A DNA stretch of 64,000 nt from Flavobacterium algicola (GTDB lineage: Bacteria > Bacteroidota > Bacteroidia > Flavobacteriales > Flavobacteriaceae), in NCBI RefSeq assembly GCF_022399565.1, contig NZ_JAJTUT010000002.1, forward strand, positions 434,001 through 498,000, written 5' to 3'. Below are positions 51,153 through 60,926 of the stretch, in pieces. A program made the position numbers and the translations under genes. The notes beneath the pieces were generated by a model. It was not told the DNA's origin. It was given only the letters and a program-made list of their open reading frames with translations, and ran no database searches. Positions within the stretch are counted from its first letter, which is position 1. Every line of letters starts with the position of its first letter.

Positions 51153-54100
51153 ATGTCAAAAGCCAAAATTAACGTTTTTGGTGGTGTAAAATTAAAAGAT
51201 GTTCTTATAAGAGACCACCATAAAGACACATTAATTTATAGTCAAATTGTTAATACAAATATTCTTGATTTAAATAAGTTGGTAGAGGGTGACTTATTCT
51301 TTGGTGGTATTCGATTGGAGAATTTACTATTCAACTTAAAGACATATAAAGATGAAAAAGATTCAAACATTAATGTCTTTATTAATTCATTTAGCACTGG
51401 CAAGCCATCAAATAAACATACCTTATTTACCGCTACCGATGCTGAAATTGTAAACAGCCGCTTTATATTGACCGATGAAAATCGAGTGATTCCAAAGGAC
51501 GTTGATTTTACTAAACTGAATCTGAAGCTAGTAAAGTTTAAATTATACGGACCAGAGGTTAATACCGTGATCAAAAAAATGTCGTTTTATGATCACCGCG
51601 GGATATACGTTTCCGAATTAAACACTATTTTTAGTTACAGTAAAAAACAAATAGTACTTAAGAATTTAGATATTAAGACAAAGGAGTCTTTGATAAAAGC
51701 CGACATGACTTTGCGCTATGATATCGCAGATTTTGCTGACTTTAATAATAAGGTACAATTTGATGGAGTTATCTATCCATCATTATTGTCTTCTAATGAT
51801 ATTCGACCTTTTTACAAAGACTTAGGTAAAGATTTAAAATTTAATTTGGCAACCAAATTAGAAGGAACTTTAAATAATCTATCTCTAAATAATATTAGTT
51901 TATACGACTCCGATAATACAAAATTATATGGAGCTATTAATTTCAAGAATATTTGGGGGAATAAACAACAACGCTTTTTGATGGATGCCAATTTGAGTAA
52001 ATTAGCATCGTCCTATGACCGTTTGGTTAAATTGATTCCCAACGTATTGGGTAAAAAGCTACCTATTGAACTGAAAAGAGTGGGTAACTTCTCGATAAAT
52101 GGAAATGTGCAGTGGAGCGCTACCGATCTTGATGCTGATTTCTCTATGGTTACAGATATAGGTAAAGTACAATCTGATTTGAGTATTAATCAAATTGATT
52201 TTATTGATAAGGCTTCTTATAACGGGAATATAATGACTCAAGGTTTTAACATGGGTATCTTGCTTGGAGAAAAAGCGCTAGGAAAGGTAACTATGGATGT
52301 TGAAATTGAAGGTGTAGGATTTTCGGAAAAGTATCTTGATACCGGCGTAAAGGGAGTTGTTTCTGAAATTTACTATAACAAATACAATTACAAAAATGTA
52401 GCCCTTAACGGAAACTTTAAACCACCATATTATAGAGGGAAAGTAAATGTTAATGATCTGAATCTTAATATGGATTTTGACGGATCGGTAGATTTAAGTA
52501 AAAAAGACAGTAAATATGACTTTCATGTAGATGTAAGAAATGCCGATTTACATAAGTTGAATTTTGTGAATGATACCGTCTCTAATTTTAAAGGAGATGT
52601 AGTAGTTCAAGTCGATGGTAATACAATTGAAAACTTACAAGGGAATATTTATATTAAAAATACTTCGTACCAAAATGATAAAGATTTTTACATTTTTGAT
52701 GACTTTACGATCAATTCAATTTTTGATGCTGATAAAATCAGAACAATAACACTTGATTCTCCAGATATTGTTCAGGGGCAAATTATCGGTAAGTTCAAAT
52801 TCGCAGATTTAGGAAAACTAGTTAGAAACTCTTTGGGGAGTTTGTATACCAACTTTAAACCAGAAGCTGTTAATAAAGGACAGTTCTTGAGATTTAACTT
52901 TACTATTTACAATAAAATTATCGAATTATTTTACCCCGACATTACCATTGCCACCAATACTGTGATGAGAGGGAATATAAAATCGGATTCTAAGGAATTT
53001 AAACTTAATTTTAAATCCCCTCAAATCGTTGCTGCATCTAATACCTTTGATAATATAAGTGTAGCTATCGATAATAAAAATCCGCTTTATAATGCTTATA
53101 TCGAATTAGACAGTATAAAAACGAAACATTATAAAATTCGTGATTTTAGTTTGATCAACGTCACTGTAAAAGATACGCTATTCTTTAGATCTGAATTTAA
53201 AGGGGGTTCAAGAGGGAATGACTACTTTAATTTAAACTTATACCATACTATTAATAAAAATAATGAAAACGTTGTTGGTTTCAGTAAATCTGAAATGAAA
53301 ATTAAAGACAATATGTGGTTCGTGAATGAAAAGGAAGAGAACAATAATCAAATTGTATTTGATAAACTTCTTAAAAATTTCAACATCGATGATATTATCT
53401 TATCTCACGAAGATCAAGAGATTGTATTAAGAGGAAAAATTAAAGGAACTACCAATAAGGATTTAAATTTAACCTTCAAAGATGTCGATTTATTTAATAT
53501 CACTCCATCTGATGAAAAATTTGTGTTTAATGGTAATCTGAACGGTGCAATTAATTTTTCCCAAAATAACAATATATATAGGCCAACGGCTTCCCTGGAA
53601 ATAGCAGGTTTAAATATCAATGATACCGAATTAGGAAATTTAAAATTTGACATAGAAGGAGATCAGAATTTAGAAAAATTTTCAATCAATTCTTTTTTAG
53701 AAAATGAAAATCTAGAATCATTTAATGCCAATGGAAACTTCACAATCGTAAATAACCAAACAGCTCTTGATTTGGATCTGAAATTGGATAAGTTTAACCT
53801 TGGATTGTTTAATCCTCTTGGGGGAGAAGTACTATCAAATATTAGAGGATTTATTACGGGTAATTCGCATGTAGGAGGAACTGTAAACAAACCAAAAATA
53901 AGTGGACGTTTATTTGTGGACAGTGCTGGAATGACGATTCCTTATCTTAATGTTGATTATGCTTTAGGCGAGGGTTCGATCATTGATTTATTAGATGAAA
54001 AATTCTTGTTTAGAAACAATGTCCTTACCGATTCTAAATTTGATACCAAGGGAATTTTGCGTGGTAGCATCGAGCACAATAAATTTATGGACTGGAAACT

Positions 54101-55484
54101 AAATTTAGATATCAGTTCTAAACGCTTGCTGGTTCTAAATACGGAAGATAGTGAAGATGCAGCTTATTATGGTACTGCTTTTATTGACGGTTCTGCAACT
54201 ATAGTGGGACCTACAAATGGACTTTTTATTAAAGTAGACGCGACTTCTGAAAAAGGTTCTACACTAAAAATCCCAATCAATCAGGCAGAGAGTGTCAGTA
54301 ATAATAGCTTATTACACTTTATTACAGCACAAGAAAAAAGTAATATCAAAAAGGGAATTGTAGATAATTCTAGAAATTATAAAGGTTTAGAATTAGAGTT
54401 TGACCTTGATATAACCCCCGATGCTGAAGTAGAGGTGATTTTGGATCGTAATTCTGGACATGGTATAAAAGGTAAAGGTTTTGGATCCTTATTATTCAAA
54501 ATTAACACTTTAGGAAAGTTTAATATGTGGGGAGATTTCCAAGCATATGAGGGTTCGTATAATTTTAAATACGGTGGACTAATCGATAAGAAATTTGATG
54601 TTAGAAAAGGAGGTTCTATCTCTTGGGAAGGAAACCCAATGCGTGCTCAATTAAATTTGGAAGCCGTTTATACCACCATTGCAAATCCTGCAGTTTTACT
54701 AGAAAATTCCTCATTTAATACCAAAGTACCAGTAAATGTGGTGATCGGAATTAAAGGGGATTTAGCCAGTCCAGAACCTGATTTTAATATAGAATTCCCA
54801 ACTGTGAGTAATGTGTTAAAATCAGAAATTCAATATAAATTGAATGACAAAGATGTGAGACAGACTCAGGCATTATATCTTCTGTCCTCTGGAGGTTTCT
54901 TGAGTTCTGAGGGTGTAAGTCAATCTGACTTCTCTGGAAGTCTTTTTGAAACAGCTTCGAGTTTATTAGATGGAATTATTAAAAGCGATAATGATAAGTT
55001 TAAAGTGGGCTTCTTATACACGGCTGCAGACAAACGCTTAGGGCAAGAAACAGACGGTAGAGTGGTCGCAACCATTTCATCACAAATTAATGAACGATTT
55101 ACAATCAACGGAAAAGTTGGGGTGCCTTTTGGTGGAATAAATGAATCTGCTGTAGTAGGAAATCTAGAAGTGCAGTACCGTGTAAATGAAGATGGGACAT
55201 TAAGTTTACGTCTTTTTAATCGTGAAAATGATGTGAATTACATAGGTCAAGGTATTGGATACACTCAGGGTATTGGACTTACTTATGAGGTTGATTTTGA
55301 TACTTTTACTGAATTAGTAAATAAAATATTCAATAATAGAAAATTAGATAAACCACTTCAATATATCGACCAGTTCCAAGATTCTGATTTAGCGCCAGAA
55401 TATATCAACTTTACCAAGCCGAAGAGTCCAAAAAAGGAAAGTTCAAAACCTACTATCGAAGGAGTTATTAAAGAGGAAGAGTAG
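51153..55484 (+). CDS. tamB: TamB-family translocation and assembly module (DUF490)
   Basis: 1443 residues from the first in-frame ATG; the true protein should be about 55-70 residues longer (see the 50933 entry). The chain is long, beta-rich and repetitive, typical of AsmA/TamB bridge proteins: FGGVKLKDVLIRDHHKDTLIY at the start, and a C-terminal DUF490 domain (about 1000-1400) with GSFLSSEG-like LLSSGGFLSSEGVSQSDFSG, FKVGFLYTAADKRLGQE and NGKVGVPFGG. TamB spans the periplasm and helps deliver lipids or outer-membrane proteins. Flavobacteria carry such paralogues next to tsaD, as here. Ends in an EEE-rich tail. Transcribed alone on the plus strand. Confidence 0.92.
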   Translation: MSKAKINVFGGVKLKDVLIRDHHKDTLIYSQIVNTNILDLNKLVEGDLFFGGIRLENLLFNLKTYKDEKDSNINVFINSFSTGKPSNKHTLFTATDAEIVNSRFILTDENRVIPKDVDFTKLNLKLVKFKLYGPEVNTVIKKMSFYDHRGIYVSELNTIFSYSKKQIVLKNLDIKTKESLIKADMTLRYDIADFADFNNKVQFDGVIYPSLLSSNDIRPFYKDLGKDLKFNLATKLEGTLNNLSLNNISLYDSDNTKLYGAINFKNIWGNKQQRFLMDANLSKLASSYDRLVKLIPNVLGKKLPIELKRVGNFSINGNVQWSATDLDADFSMVTDIGKVQSDLSINQIDFIDKASYNGNIMTQGFNMGILLGEKALGKVTMDVEIEGVGFSEKYLDTGVKGVVSEIYYNKYNYKNVALNGNFKPPYYRGKVNVNDLNLNMDFDGSVDLSKKDSKYDFHVDVRNADLHKLNFVNDTVSNFKGDVVVQVDGNTIENLQGNIYIKNTSYQNDKDFYIFDDFTINSIFDADKIRTITLDSPDIVQGQIIGKFKFADLGKLVRNSLGSLYTNFKPEAVNKGQFLRFNFTIYNKIIELFYPDITIATNTVMRGNIKSDSKEFKLNFKSPQIVAASNTFDNISVAIDNKNPLYNAYIELDSIKTKHYKIRDFSLINVTVKDTLFFRSEFKGGSRGNDYFNLNLYHTINKNNENVVGFSKSEMKIKDNMWFVNEKEENNNQIVFDKLLKNFNIDDIILSHEDQEIVLRGKIKGTTNKDLNLTFKDVDLFNITPSDEKFVFNGNLNGAINFSQNNNIYRPTASLEIAGLNINDTELGNLKFDIEGDQNLEKFSINSFLENENLESFNANGNFTIVNNQTALDLDLKLDKFNLGLFNPLGGEVLSNIRGFITGNSHVGGTVNKPKISGRLFVDSAGMTIPYLNVDYALGEGSIIDLLDEKFLFRNNVLTDSKFDTKGILRGSIEHNKFMDWKLNLDISSKRLLVLNTEDSEDAAYYGTAFIDGSATIVGPTNGLFIKVDATSEKGSTLKIPINQAESVSNNSLLHFITAQEKSNIKKGIVDNSRNYKGLELEFDLDITPDAEVEVILDRNSGHGIKGKGFGSLLFKINTLGKFNMWGDFQAYEGSYNFKYGGLIDKKFDVRKGGSISWEGNPMRAQLNLEAVYTTIANPAVLLENSSFNTKVPVNVVIGIKGDLASPEPDFNIEFPTVSNVLKSEIQYKLNDKDVRQTQALYLLSSGGFLSSEGVSQSDFSGSLFETASSLLDGIIKSDNDKFKVGFLYTAADKRLGQETDGRVVATISSQINERFTINGKVGVPFGGINESAVVGNLEVQYRVNEDGTLSLRLFNRENDVNYIGQGIGYTQGIGLTYEVDFDTFTELVNKIFNNRKLDKPLQYIDQFQDSDLAPEYINFTKPKSPKKESSKPTIEGVIKEEE

Positions 55485-55512
55485 GACTGTTATTCTCAAA
55501 TCTATTTTGCGA

Positions 55513-56415
55513 TTAAAAATATACATTTGCGTTGGGAATCATAGCTTTTATTTTTTCAATGGTTTCTATATCAATAGGATTACCAGTTAAAATTAATGTC
55601 TTAAGATTCTCTAGCTCTTGTATTTCCTGCGGTATTGTAGTGATTCTATTGTTCGCCAGACTGATACTGACAACACTTTTTAGATCTTTTATATTTTTCG
55701 GAATCTCAACGATTGCATTATTGCTCAAATTGATATATTCTGCATATTTAATTTTAAATACCTTTTCGGGAATTTTTACGATATTATTTTTTTGCAGCTC
55801 TAAATATTTAAGATGCTTTGGTAATTTTATAGCACCAAGATCATTAATCTGATTTTCGGAAAGATTTAAATACTTCAAATTTTTAATCTTAAACAGACTA
55901 TCAGAAACAAAACTTATCTGATTACTCTGAAGATTAATCTCTTCTAAAGTAGGAATTTGTAACAAAGCTGAAGGGAAACTACTTAAATTATTGGATTCAA
56001 AATGAACAACTTTTAAATTTTTAAGATTAGTAATCTCTTCATTTATAGCCGTTAAATTATTTAAGTTTATCGAAAAAGTCTCTAAATTTTTTAATGAACC
56101 TATATCGTTTGGAATAAAAGTGAGATTATTGGCATTTAGATTTAGATACTTCAATTTGCTTAAGGTAAATACTGATTGATCAATTTTTTCTAAATGATTC
56201 CCCATAGCATTCAAGAAAAATAAGGATTCCATTTTTATTAGGTCAGGAGGAAGGTTGTATAAACCTTTATCTCGTAAACTTATACTGTAAACAGGAAGTT
56301 CAGACTTTAAAGCAGTTTCAATATCAGTATAAGTTGGATATTTGATAGGGTCAATTTGTGCTGCGGCAGTACTAATATAAAGTACAAAAGTAAGTAGTGA
56401 AATAGATTTTTTCAT
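55513..56415 (-). CDS. Exported leucine-rich-repeat protein
   Basis: 300 residues from the ATG at 56415. The frame opens 21 bp earlier (56436), but that Met lies inside the terminator hairpin of the preceding gene, and the later Met begins a proper signal peptide (KKSISLLTFVLYISTAAAQ). About nine leucine-rich repeats of the bacterial 23-residue type follow (LKYLNLNANNLTFIPNDIGSL, LEEINLQSNQISFVSDSLFKI, LKYLELQKNNIVKIPEKVFKI and others, each seen in part). The protein is probably a periplasmic or surface binding scaffold. No catalytic or T9SS domain is seen; the last residues are ANVYF. Confidence 0.88.
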   Translation of the reverse strand: MKKSISLLTFVLYISTAAAQIDPIKYPTYTDIETALKSELPVYSISLRDKGLYNLPPDLIKMESLFFLNAMGNHLEKIDQSVFTLSKLKYLNLNANNLTFIPNDIGSLKNLETFSINLNNLTAINEEITNLKNLKVVHFESNNLSSFPSALLQIPTLEEINLQSNQISFVSDSLFKIKNLKYLNLSENQINDLGAIKLPKHLKYLELQKNNIVKIPEKVFKIKYAEYINLSNNAIVEIPKNIKDLKSVVSISLANNRITTIPQEIQELENLKTLILTGNPIDIETIEKIKAMIPNANVYF

Positions 56416-56420
56416 AAATA

Positions 56421-56452
56421 GAAAAACTGCCAACATGAATATGCTGGCAGTT
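56421..56452 (-). terminator. Terminator of the DUF839/PhoX-like gene
   Basis: AACTGCCA and TGGCAGTT pair with an interrupted inner CAT/ATG, and a T run follows on the minus strand, 18 bp after the stop of the DUF839 gene. It overlaps the upstream Met of the LRR frame, supporting the later LRR start. Confidence 0.8.
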
Positions 56453-56469
56453 AATAATAAAATTAGTAA

Positions 56470-58635
56470 TTACTTTTTAAGCAGTTTTATAGTTTTTTGA
56501 AAACCATCAGCTTCAAGGTGTAACAATAGAATATTTGATAACTCCAATTGTCTCGTTAAATCAAGTTCAAGCGATGATGTAGCATCTGTATATTTTTTTT
56601 GGAATACAATCTGACCCAATAAATTATAAGCAGTGACGCTTAAGTTTTGCAAATTACTTGAATTAATAGTTACTAACCCAGTTGTAGGGTTTGGATTTAC
56701 AATGACCTCATTTTCAATCTTATTATCGATTATCCCTAAGTTTGTATCTTTACCTAAATTTTGTTTTAGAGCAATAACCATGGTAGCAGACTTTCCTTTA
56801 TAGTCAATAACTTTACCTGAGGCATCTGTATCAGTGGCGATACTAGCACTCGGATGCTGAATAGAGAAAAATCCAAATTTATGATCAGGAGTAAAAGTAA
56901 GTCCAGTAGGCTCAGACCCGATAGGCATAGAGGCAAAAAGTCTAACTTTTGGGTTAGCTATAGTATGATCTGGAGCAATTACCCAAATATAATTTTTTCC
57001 ACCATCTTGCAATACCCATAAGTTCCCCAATTCATCAAAAGTTAGATTGTCATTTCCAGAGCCCCATGTTTCAGATTTTATTCCGTCTGCAGTTTCAAAA
57101 GAATATACAGTTGATGATCCTCCTGCAAAAACTTCAACTTCAGAAGCTTTTGCACCATCATCCTTCATACGATATACTTTAGCTAAACCTTTTGCTGCGA
57201 AGTAAACTTTATTATCTAAGGGCCCAATTTCAATATCTTCAATTCCATTAAAACGAGTACCTCCTAGCGATTCTGCCAGAGCTGTTGTATTGTTCTGATC
57301 GGCTTGCGTTTTATTTGGTATCTGGATCCAAGTAGCCGTTTTACCCACTGGATTACCACTAGTAATTCCATTATCTAATTTTAAAACATATAAATCACCA
57401 GATGATAAGTCATTGGGAGTATCCATAACATATTTATACACCATATGAGTACCTCCATCTTCTCCGTAGTAAGCAATTGTTCCTGAATTATTGATAACCA
57501 CGTTTTCATGATTCATAATTCCCATTTGCCATAATTTTCCTTTGCTTCCATTTGCGTTCTTAGAAACTACTTGAGCAGTAGCAGGATCAATTTCGACTAA
57601 CCAACCATAATCTTTGTAACCGTCACCATTGGTGTCATTACCTGCCACAGACTCTTCGGCCGTTACAACTGTTCCCCATGGTGTTATTCCTCCAGAACAG
57701 TTTCTAATGGTCTGTACTAAGCTAGTCTCAGAAAAATCAACTGCTCTAGATTTTGTTACTTCCCAAAGTTTAGAATTAGCGTTGAAATTTACTTCTGCAA
57801 TAGAAACACCTCCTGGATTTGTTTCATGGTTGATAGATAAATAACCATCAGTACTACTTGCTACTCCAACTGATTTTTTGGCTACAAAAGCTGTAAAATC
57901 ATTTTGAGCTCCTACAAATCCGCCGCCTTCGGTATAATTATCCCCCTCTTTAATAATCATTTGAAAAGTTAATTCTGAAGGAATAATTAATTTTGAAGTT
58001 TGTGCTGTAGGTACGATTGAAGTAAAACAGCTAATGTGATTTCCATCAGTACAAGAAGAGGCAATAGGAGGCAAAACAACTGCAGTTGCTGTGTTTTTAA
58101 GATAAGCATCCATTCTTAAATCAGAACTTCCTGCTCCTCGGTTATGCAATTCGATTGATAATCTATTTGTGCCCTCTACAAATTTTGATTTAGGGATAGA
58201 GAAAATATTGTAAACACTTTCATCAGCACCATCTATCGTACTATTTGAAATTGTAGCGTAGGTTATCGTTCCTTCTGGCATGTTGTCTCTAAGAATTTCG
58301 ACACCATTTAAGAAAACGACAATACCATCATCTCTCATAATTCCCAATTCCATTGTTGTACTTAAGTCCGATAGATTTATACTAAAATCTTTCGAAAAGT
58401 AAGCTGTGTTTAATGGTTTGGTGATAGTAGTTGTAACGGGGTCTCCGTAACCCAATGGACCGTTTCCTGAAAGCCAGGATGAATTATCAAAACTTGGTGT
58501 TTTCCATTGGTCTACTAGCTGTACTCCTTTGTCATCGTACTTCCATAAAGAACCTTCACTAAAAACTGTCTGAGAATGCAGGACCGAACTTGTAGCCACT
58601 AAAAGCGTTGCGATTGAAAATAATTTTGTTTTCAC
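56470..58635 (-). CDS. DUF839/PhoX-like secreted protein with T9SS signal
   Basis: 721 residues with a signal peptide (about 1-21). An N-terminal jelly-roll domain (about 30-185) reads LWKYDDKGVQLVDQWK, the form found before metallo-phosphatases. The DUF839 (PhoX-type beta-propeller) domain spans about 195-630: YTEGGGFVGAQNDFTAFV, GYLSINHETNPGGVS, WGTVVTAEESVAGNDTNGDGY and GLTFTPDHKFGFFSIQHPS (in parts). The C-terminal 75 residues form a T9SS type A signal (NPNPTTGLVTINSS). PhoX members are calcium/iron phosphatases, but metal ligands were not checked one by one. It lies 132 bp after the cytochrome c peroxidase gene. Confidence 0.86.
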   Translation of the reverse strand: MKTKLFSIATLLVATSSVLHSQTVFSEGSLWKYDDKGVQLVDQWKTPSFDNSSWLSGNGPLGYGDPVTTTITKPLNTAYFSKDFSINLSDLSTTMELGIMRDDGIVVFLNGVEILRDNMPEGTITYATISNSTIDGADESVYNIFSIPKSKFVEGTNRLSIELHNRGAGSSDLRMDAYLKNTATAVVLPPIASSCTDGNHISCFTSIVPTAQTSKLIIPSELTFQMIIKEGDNYTEGGGFVGAQNDFTAFVAKKSVGVASSTDGYLSINHETNPGGVSIAEVNFNANSKLWEVTKSRAVDFSETSLVQTIRNCSGGITPWGTVVTAEESVAGNDTNGDGYKDYGWLVEIDPATAQVVSKNANGSKGKLWQMGIMNHENVVINNSGTIAYYGEDGGTHMVYKYVMDTPNDLSSGDLYVLKLDNGITSGNPVGKTATWIQIPNKTQADQNNTTALAESLGGTRFNGIEDIEIGPLDNKVYFAAKGLAKVYRMKDDGAKASEVEVFAGGSSTVYSFETADGIKSETWGSGNDNLTFDELGNLWVLQDGGKNYIWVIAPDHTIANPKVRLFASMPIGSEPTGLTFTPDHKFGFFSIQHPSASIATDTDASGKVIDYKGKSATMVIALKQNLGKDTNLGIIDNKIENEVIVNPNPTTGLVTINSSNLQNLSVTAYNLLGQIVFQKKYTDATSSLELDLTRQLELSNILLLHLEADGFQKTIKLLKK

Positions 58636-58767
58636 TTGTTGTATGTTTTTATTTGTGTGAACAAAGTTATTTTTTGATCAAGTGTTGTCTGTTATGTCAG
58701 GTTTAAATAAAGCCGTCAAAGATTAGTAAAACATTAGGGGATTGTTAAGGTGGTTAAGAAAAGGTTA

Positions 58768-60603
58768 TTACTCTTTTGTTTTACTAATGTCGGTCAATGT
58801 ATTAATAAATGCAATAAGCTGGTTAATTTCAACTTGATTTAGATTCAACTTTTCGGGTGATAAGGTTTGATTTTCAATTGCGACTCCCATGCCTTCCGCA
58901 CCACCTTCATTGTAGAAATTGATAACCTCTTCCAGAGTAGAGAAGGCGCCGTTGTGAAAATAGGGTTTTGTAAGTGCTGCATTTCGTACGGTCATCGTTT
59001 TAAATGAATTTTCATAAATCCATGATTTTTCTTTTTGTACTGTACTCATTATTCTACCTCTATCAGGATCTAACTCAATTGGAATTGCTTGCAATGGATT
59101 TCGAGTAACTCTCAAAACTTCCGATTCGTTTTCATTAAAAAATGGAGGGACGAGGCCAGAAAATAGTGGAGCGTAATGGCAAGTAGCACAATTTGCCTTC
59201 CCCATGAACAGATTATAACCTTTTTTTGCATCTTCATTTATGTCTTTTTCATTACGCATAAATTGATCAAAATCACTGTCAAATGAATGTAAGGAAGCCA
59301 CATAAGAACTTAATGCTTTAGAAAAATTTTGTTTGGTGATTTTACTGCTTTTAAAAGCCTTTTTAAATGATCTTTTATAAATGGTGCTTTTGTTTAATTT
59401 CTCTATAATGCTTCCGTAACTCGTATTAAACTCTTGTTCGTTATAAATTACATGTTCTACTTGTTGCTCTAAATAGAAGGCGCGCATATCATAGAAAAAT
59501 CTTTTAGCAAAAACAGCATTATACAATGACGGTGAGTTGCGTAAAACTGTTCTTCCTTCTATATTACTTAACGATTTTGGTTGCAAATCGGTAAAAGCAT
59601 TTTCCGGTAGATGGCATGAAGCGCAACTCATTTTATTATTATTGCTTAAATCGCGGTCATAAAAAATCATTTTCCCCAAAGCTCTTAATGCATCACTGTC
59701 TTCTTCTTTCTTTAATAATGTATAGGAATAAGGATCTAGAAAATCACTACTAAAAAAGTTTACATTTTTAATATTCCAGCCAGAAATGCTTTTTAAATCG
59801 TCAGCTCTATTATCCCATTTTCCTACTTCTTCATACAATGGTTGAAGGTAATTTTTATAAAATTGTATGCGATCAAATGTATCGAAATTATTGTTTTTTG
59901 AAAGGTAATCTATATTATCAAGTAATAAGAGCTCTGCTTTTGAGGTGTTGTAAGAGCGAAAATATTCTTCTGCTCTAATGTAGTTAAGCATTCCAGATAA
60001 AGCGTGTATCGATTCTTCAAATACGTTTAAAGATCCTGGCGTGTCAAATCCGGTGATCCCCATTGTATATATTTTAATCAGTTCTAGGCGCAGTGGAATC
60101 GTTTTATTAGTTCCATTCGATAGACCATTTTTTTTCGAACTTAAATAAAAATCGTTAAAATTATTATATAATATTGCTGCAGTTTCTACAATTAAATCTT
60201 TTTCTGCATCACCTATTGTGTCAGAAAAAATTATTTCATCTAGCACTTGCAATCCTTCTGGTGGTACTGTATTTGCAGCAGTGCCTGTAGCTTCGATATG
60301 AAATAAAGGGGCGGCGTTAAGGTGTGTTTTCGAAAATTCTGGATAATGATAAGCGATATAAAATTCGATTTCTTTGTACGAATTTCTAGTTTTTTTTAGT
60401 GTAGCTTGTAGTGTCTCGGGCGTAATTTCATTTGCTTGAAACAAACGCGTATCTGTTTGTAATTTGAGTAAATGTTCTCTAAAACTTAATAATTCTTGCT
60501 GAATGTAAGTTTCCGTATTTTGATACTCGCTACCAGTAGGATAGAAAGACATAATTGTAAAACCAAAGACAAAGAGGGTAAGCAGCAGTAAAGTTGACTT
60601 CAT
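58768..60603 (-). CDS. Di-heme cytochrome c peroxidase with long N-terminal extension
   Basis: 611 residues, nearly twice the usual MacA/CcpA length of about 330. Hydrophobic leader at about 4-22. A helical N-terminal region (about 25-290) without heme motif is followed by the CcpA core. Two c-type heme motifs are visible: CASCH (C327, C330, H331) and CATCH (C472, C475, H476). The segments KMIFYDRDLSNNN, FTDLQPKS and YFHNGAFSTLEEVINFYN are typical. It should reduce hydrogen peroxide in the periplasm, or act as a MauG-like oxidase. The N-terminal region resembles helical modules fused to such enzymes in other Bacteroidota; its role is unknown. Divergent from pfkA across a 323-bp gap. Confidence 0.9.
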   Translation of the reverse strand: MKSTLLLLTLFVFGFTIMSFYPTGSEYQNTETYIQQELLSFREHLLKLQTDTRLFQANEITPETLQATLKKTRNSYKEIEFYIAYHYPEFSKTHLNAAPLFHIEATGTAANTVPPEGLQVLDEIIFSDTIGDAEKDLIVETAAILYNNFNDFYLSSKKNGLSNGTNKTIPLRLELIKIYTMGITGFDTPGSLNVFEESIHALSGMLNYIRAEEYFRSYNTSKAELLLLDNIDYLSKNNNFDTFDRIQFYKNYLQPLYEEVGKWDNRADDLKSISGWNIKNVNFFSSDFLDPYSYTLLKKEEDSDALRALGKMIFYDRDLSNNNKMSCASCHLPENAFTDLQPKSLSNIEGRTVLRNSPSLYNAVFAKRFFYDMRAFYLEQQVEHVIYNEQEFNTSYGSIIEKLNKSTIYKRSFKKAFKSSKITKQNFSKALSSYVASLHSFDSDFDQFMRNEKDINEDAKKGYNLFMGKANCATCHYAPLFSGLVPPFFNENESEVLRVTRNPLQAIPIELDPDRGRIMSTVQKEKSWIYENSFKTMTVRNAALTKPYFHNGAFSTLEEVINFYNEGGAEGMGVAIENQTLSPEKLNLNQVEINQLIAFINTLTDISKTKE

Positions 60604-60926
60604 GAAATTTTTGAGTTCAAAATTACGTCACGAATATTATTCCTATTTTAAATGAAGTTTAAATAATTGCCAAATTTTATTAAAATTCAATAAATACAAT
60701 GCGCGCATTTTCTAAAAACAATTTTGATAAATTAATAATAATCTGAATTATTATTATATAATTATTCTAATTATGTTAATTTGTTATACTTATTAATGTT
60801 TTATTGAAAACTTATTAACGAAAACGTTTGAATTTCCTGATTTCGTGTAATTTAGTATTTCATAAGGCTTAAAAGTGCTATTTGTTTCTTAAATTTACAT
60901 CTTAAACTAAAAACAAACTGAAAATA
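60604..60926. other. Divergent control region of the cytochrome c peroxidase gene and pfkA
   Basis: No gene. It contains a perfect 10-bp inverted repeat (TAATAATAAT, loop CTGA, 60733-60756), all AT in the arms. For pfkA, TTTG at 60827-60830 followed 17 bp later by TAATTTAG (60848-60855) is a fair Bacteroidota promoter, one base off the -7 consensus. A leader of about 70 nt precedes pfkA. Confidence 0.5.
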
